Shown here piece by piece: positions 61,548-64,000 of a DNA stretch of 64,000 bases. Source of the stretch: Sphingomonas sp. PP-CE-3A-406. GTDB lineage: Bacteria; Pseudomonadota; Alphaproteobacteria; Sphingomonadales; Sphingomonadaceae. Location: contig NZ_RCWY01000003.1 in assembly GCF_003688625.1 (NCBI RefSeq), forward strand, positions 1-64,000, written 5' to 3'. The notes beneath the pieces were generated by a model. It was not told the origin of the DNA and made no database searches. It was given only the letters and a program-made list of their open reading frames with translations. Position 1 is the stretch's first letter. Every line of letters starts with the position of its first letter. A program made the translations under genes and the position numbers.

Positions 61548-61657
61548 CCCCCCTCCCTGGAAGGGAGGGGTCGGGGGTGGGTCGGTTTCCGCAATCTCCA
61601 GACCGTGGTGGCTCAATTGGGCCTACCCACCCCCAGCCCCTCCCTTCCGGGGAGGGG
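61548..61657. repeat. palindromic repeat, family C (copy 5)
   Basis: CCCCTCCCTGGAAGGGAGGG then GTCGGGGGTGGG on the left, and CCTACCCACCCCCAGCCCCT then CCCTTCCGGGGAGGGG on the right, with a loop of about 45 bp. It lies between the divergent murI and plsY genes, so it is in the region that should hold both promoters. Confidence 0.87.
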
Positions 61658-61752
61658 AGCGCGTCGCGCTTGTCGCCGGCGGTTACTCCAACCTCGCCCA
61701 TTTGCCGTCCGCCCCGCGTCGTTTATAAGCCCCTCCAGAACGGGGGACATAG

Positions 61753-62367
61753 TTGCAGACGGAAATTCTCTGGGTCGCGCCCACGCTATCGCTCGTGCTG
61801 AGCTATCTGCTCGGCTCGATCCCGTTCGGCGTCATCCTTACGCGGCTCGGCGGCGCGGGTGATCTGCGGACGATCGGCTCGGGCAATATCGGCGCGACCA
61901 ACGTCCTGCGCACCGGGCGTAAGGGGTTAGCCGCCGCCACGCTGCTGCTCGACATGGCCAAGGGCGCGGTCGCGGTGCTGCTGGTCGCACACCTGTTCCC
62001 CGGCAACGCCCTGCTCGCGGCTGCCGGAGCGTTCATCGGCCATTGCTACCCCGTATGGCTGAAGTTCAAGGGCGGCAAGGGCGTCGCCACGCTGATGGGA
62101 ATCGTCGTCGCGCTGCACTGGCCGCTCGGGCTGGTCTACGCGGTCGTCTGGCTGGGACTGCTCGCAGGCCTGCGGATCTCCTCGGTCGCCGGCATGGCCG
62201 CAGCGCTCAGCGCGCCATTCGCGGCGGCGTTGTTCGGCCGCTTCGACCTCGTCCTGCTGCTGCTCGCGCTCGCACTGATCGTGCTGTGGAAGCACCGCGA
62301 GAACATCGAACGGCTGTTCTCCGGCACCGAACCGCGCATCGGGTCCAGCCGGCAAAAGAGTGACTGA
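61753..62367 (+). CDS. plsY: glycerol-3-phosphate acyltransferase PlsY
   Basis: Transfers acyl groups from acyl-phosphate to glycerol-3-phosphate, the first step of phospholipid synthesis. The 204-residue protein has five to seven helices and the three conserved loops: LLGSIPFGVIL, GSGNIGATNVLRTGRKG, and KFKGGKGVATLMG. The start is a TTG at 61753. It overlaps dprA by 8 bp. Confidence 0.94.
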   Translation: MQTEILWVAPTLSLVLSYLLGSIPFGVILTRLGGAGDLRTIGSGNIGATNVLRTGRKGLAAATLLLDMAKGAVAVLLVAHLFPGNALLAAAGAFIGHCYPVWLKFKGGKGVATLMGIVVALHWPLGLVYAVVWLGLLAGLRISSVAGMAAALSAPFAAALFGRFDLVLLLLALALIVLWKHRENIERLFSGTEPRIGSSRQKSD

Positions 62368-63451
62368 CCCGACGGTTTCAAGACTTCGGCTCATCCGCAC
62401 GACCGGGATCGGACCGGTCACCTATCGCCAGCTCATCGCCCGCTTCGGCAGCGCCGACGCCGCGATCGAAGCACTCCCGATGCTCGCCCAGCGCGGTGGC
62501 GGACGCGCACCGAAAATCGCAGACGCCGCGCTCGCCGAACGCGAAATGGCCGCCACCGCCAAGCTCGGCGCCCGCTACCTCTTCCTCGACGACCCGGACT
62601 ATCCCCGCCTGCTCGCCGAGATCGAGACGGCCCCGCCCGCATTGATCGTCCGCGGGGACATCGCCCACGCCAGCCGCCCCTGCATCGCTATGGTCGGCGC
62701 GCGCAACGCCTCCGCCGCCGCCTGCCGCTTCGCCCGCCAGCTCGCGCTGCAACTCGCAGAGGAAGGCACCACCGTCGTCTCCGGCCTCGCCCGCGGGATC
62801 GACACCGCCGCGCATATCGGCGCGCTCGGCAGCGGTTCCAGCGGTGCCACGATCGGCGTGATCGCCAGCGGCATCGACATCGCCTACCCGCCCGACAACT
62901 CCGCCCTGCAAGAGCGCATCGCCACCGAAGGCCTGCTGCTCGCCGAACAGCCCCCCGGCACCGAGCCCAAGGCGCGCAACTTCCCCTCCCGCAACCGCAT
63001 CATCGCCGGCCTCGCGATCGGCACCGTGGTGGTCGAGGCCGTCCCCAAGTCCGGCTCGCTGATCACCGCACGGCTAGCGAACGAATCCGGCCGCGAAGTC
63101 ATGGCCGTCCCCGGCAGCCCGCTCGATCCCCGCGCGCAAGGCTGCAACCTGCTCATCCGCGAAGGCGCCACGCTCGTCCAATCCGCCGCCGACATCCTCG
63201 AACAGATCCGCCCGTTCGACCCGCGATCCGTCCGCTCGCCGATCGACGCCTACGCCGTCTCGCCCCCGGAAGACGCGACCGACACCGAGCGCCGCAGGAT
63301 CACCGACCTGCTCGGCCCCGTACCGGTGACGATCGACGAACTCATCCGCCAGTCGCACCTGAGCCCGGCGGTCGTCCAAACCGTGCTGCTCGAACTCGAA
63401 CTCGGCGGCCATCTGGAACGTCATGCGGGCGGCCGAGCCAGCCTGCGCTGA
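62360..63451 (+). CDS. dprA: DNA-processing protein DprA
   Basis: Loads RecA on incoming single-stranded DNA during natural transformation. The 363-residue protein has an N-terminal helix-hairpin region, the Rossmann-like core with AMVGARNASAAACRFARQLA, VVSGLARGIDTAAHIGALGS, GVIASGIDIAYPPDN and RNRIIAGLAIGTVVVEAVPK, and a C-terminal winged helix (about 305-363). The start is a GTG inside plsY. plsY-dprA is a conserved pair. Confidence 0.94.
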   Translation: MTDPTVSRLRLIRTTGIGPVTYRQLIARFGSADAAIEALPMLAQRGGGRAPKIADAALAEREMAATAKLGARYLFLDDPDYPRLLAEIETAPPALIVRGDIAHASRPCIAMVGARNASAAACRFARQLALQLAEEGTTVVSGLARGIDTAAHIGALGSGSSGATIGVIASGIDIAYPPDNSALQERIATEGLLLAEQPPGTEPKARNFPSRNRIIAGLAIGTVVVEAVPKSGSLITARLANESGREVMAVPGSPLDPRAQGCNLLIREGATLVQSAADILEQIRPFDPRSVRSPIDAYAVSPPEDATDTERRRITDLLGPVPVTIDELIRQSHLSPAVVQTVLLELELGGHLERHAGGRASLR

Positions 63452-63462
63452 TCGTCCTGGTT

Positions 63463-63699
63463 TCAGGACGCCGCCAAGGCCACGCTACCCTCAGCCTCCG
63501 ATTTCGCCATCCAGGCCGCAGCCCAGTCCTTTGCCTCATGCGTCTTCGCGATAGCCGTAAGCAGCAGGTCCAGTTCGTGCTGGTGCGAGGCGATCAGGTT
63601 GAGGACATGCGGCTCCGGATCCGACTGGCGAAGGATGACGATGTTTTTGGCAAGGAACGAACACTTCCATTTCGCTATCGCAAGGTCATGTCGGGTCAC
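63463..63699 (-). CDS. 78-residue orphan protein, unknown function
   Basis: A short helical protein (HDLAIAKWKCSFLAKNIVIL, then ASHQHELDLLLTAIAKTHEA and DWAAAWMAKSEAEGS). The GTG at 63699 has a strong GGAGG Shine-Dalgarno 7 nt upstream, the main reason to believe it. It converges with dprA, 11 bp from its stop. It is AT-richer than its surroundings. I do not recognise a family. Confidence 0.6.
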   Translation of the reverse strand: MTRHDLAIAKWKCSFLAKNIVILRQSDPEPHVLNLIASHQHELDLLLTAIAKTHEAKDWAAAWMAKSEAEGSVALAAS

Positions 63700-63950
63700 G
63701 CTCTATCCTCCCGGTCCAGTGCGAAACATTGGCTCGCGCCTTCCAGCAACGATCCATCATGATTACGCCGAACTGCAAGTCCTTGCCGAAACGAGGTATT
63801 TGGTTGCGGTAGCCAGGAAGCTAGACGAAAATTGTGCGCGCGACCAGATATAGCGGCCGGTGAAAGGGATGACTGAGGACCGTCAATTGTAACGATCTCT
63901 GCGCCTGATCTGGTCGGGCGCAACGAAAGGGATTGGTCTACTGTCATCAT
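63696..63950 (-). CDS. doubtful 84-codon ORF coupled to the 78-residue orphan
   Basis: It has no recognisable motif and no clear Shine-Dalgarno before its paired ATGs near 63950. The only support is that its TGA overlaps the GTG of the next gene (GTGA), an arrangement used by many coupled pairs in this window. It may equally be non-coding leader sequence. Confidence 0.22.
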   Translation of the reverse strand: MMTVDQSLSLRPTRSGAEIVTIDGPQSSLSPAAISGRAHNFRLASWLPQPNTSFRQGLAVRRNHDGSLLEGASQCFALDREDRA

Positions 63951-64000
63951 ACCGACACGGATATTGTGCCAGCAGCGCCGGCATAATCCGGGAAATACCC

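Overview
The window looks like chromosomal DNA of a sphingomonad (alphaproteobacterium, probably Sphingomonas or a close relative). This is inferred from the very GC-rich codon use, the hisS-prfA-prmC-DUF4167 run, a cox cluster with CtaG/Cox11 and SURF1, a 5-aminolevulinate synthase HemA, and a ybgC-tolQRAB-pal operon. Nearly all of it is housekeeping sequence. I see no rRNA, tRNA, prophage, transposase or CRISPR array.

Layout. 0.36-2.7 kb: a polysaccharide flippase, a CBS protein and a small membrane protein. 2.8-7.8 kb (minus strand): hisS-prfA-prmC-DUF4167, a translation module ending in a clear terminator. 7.8-12.8 kb: DUF1345 protein, M61 peptidase, pyrophosphatase, GNAT and DMT exporter. 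12.8-18.1 kb: ispG with a coupled AT-richer orphan, DUF1993 protein, acyltransferase, isoaspartyl peptidase and S1/P1 nuclease. 18.3-23.3 kb (minus): pal-tolB-tolA-tolR-tolQ-ybgC, the envelope-constriction machine. 23.4-32.4 kb: VOC protein, lipoprotein, nitronate monooxygenase-like protein, lysC, ubiG, and glycosyltransferases with membrane partners. 32.6-36.6 kb (minus): pyrE-pdxJ-acpS-lepB-AI-2E-type permease. 36.9-47.9 kb (plus): the cytochrome c oxidase cluster coxB-ctaD-(membrane protein)-ctaB-small protein-ctaG-coxC-DUF983-SURF1, then thrC and a methyltransferase. 48.1-51.5 kb (minus): agmatine deiminase family, M28 peptidase, rpsD. 52-56.3 kb: chorismate mutase, a GIY-YIG/TrmJ fusion ORF, nrdR, a small protein, glyA and rpiB. 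56.5-59.3 kb: lipoprotein, ECF sigma, anti-sigma, DUF3429 protein, Uma2 protein. 59.3-63.7 kb: hemA, murI, plsY, dprA and a small orphan.

The most striking layer is not a gene. At least 23 palindromic repeat elements, in about nine sequence families (called A to I here), sit in the gaps between genes. Several have altered genes. One A element is inserted inside the tolB signal-peptide coding sequence, between near-perfect direct repeats, and its edge supplies a new Shine-Dalgarno and start. One C element supplies the Shine-Dalgarno of prmC. One D element is read as codons at the start of a glycosyltransferase. An E element fuses a GIY-YIG nuclease in frame to a TrmJ-type methyltransferase, and exact 29-bp and 27-bp inverted repeats bracket the methyltransferase part. 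Separately, the anticodon-binding end of hisS has an abrupt drop in GC exactly at a domain border, which suggests a domain replacement.
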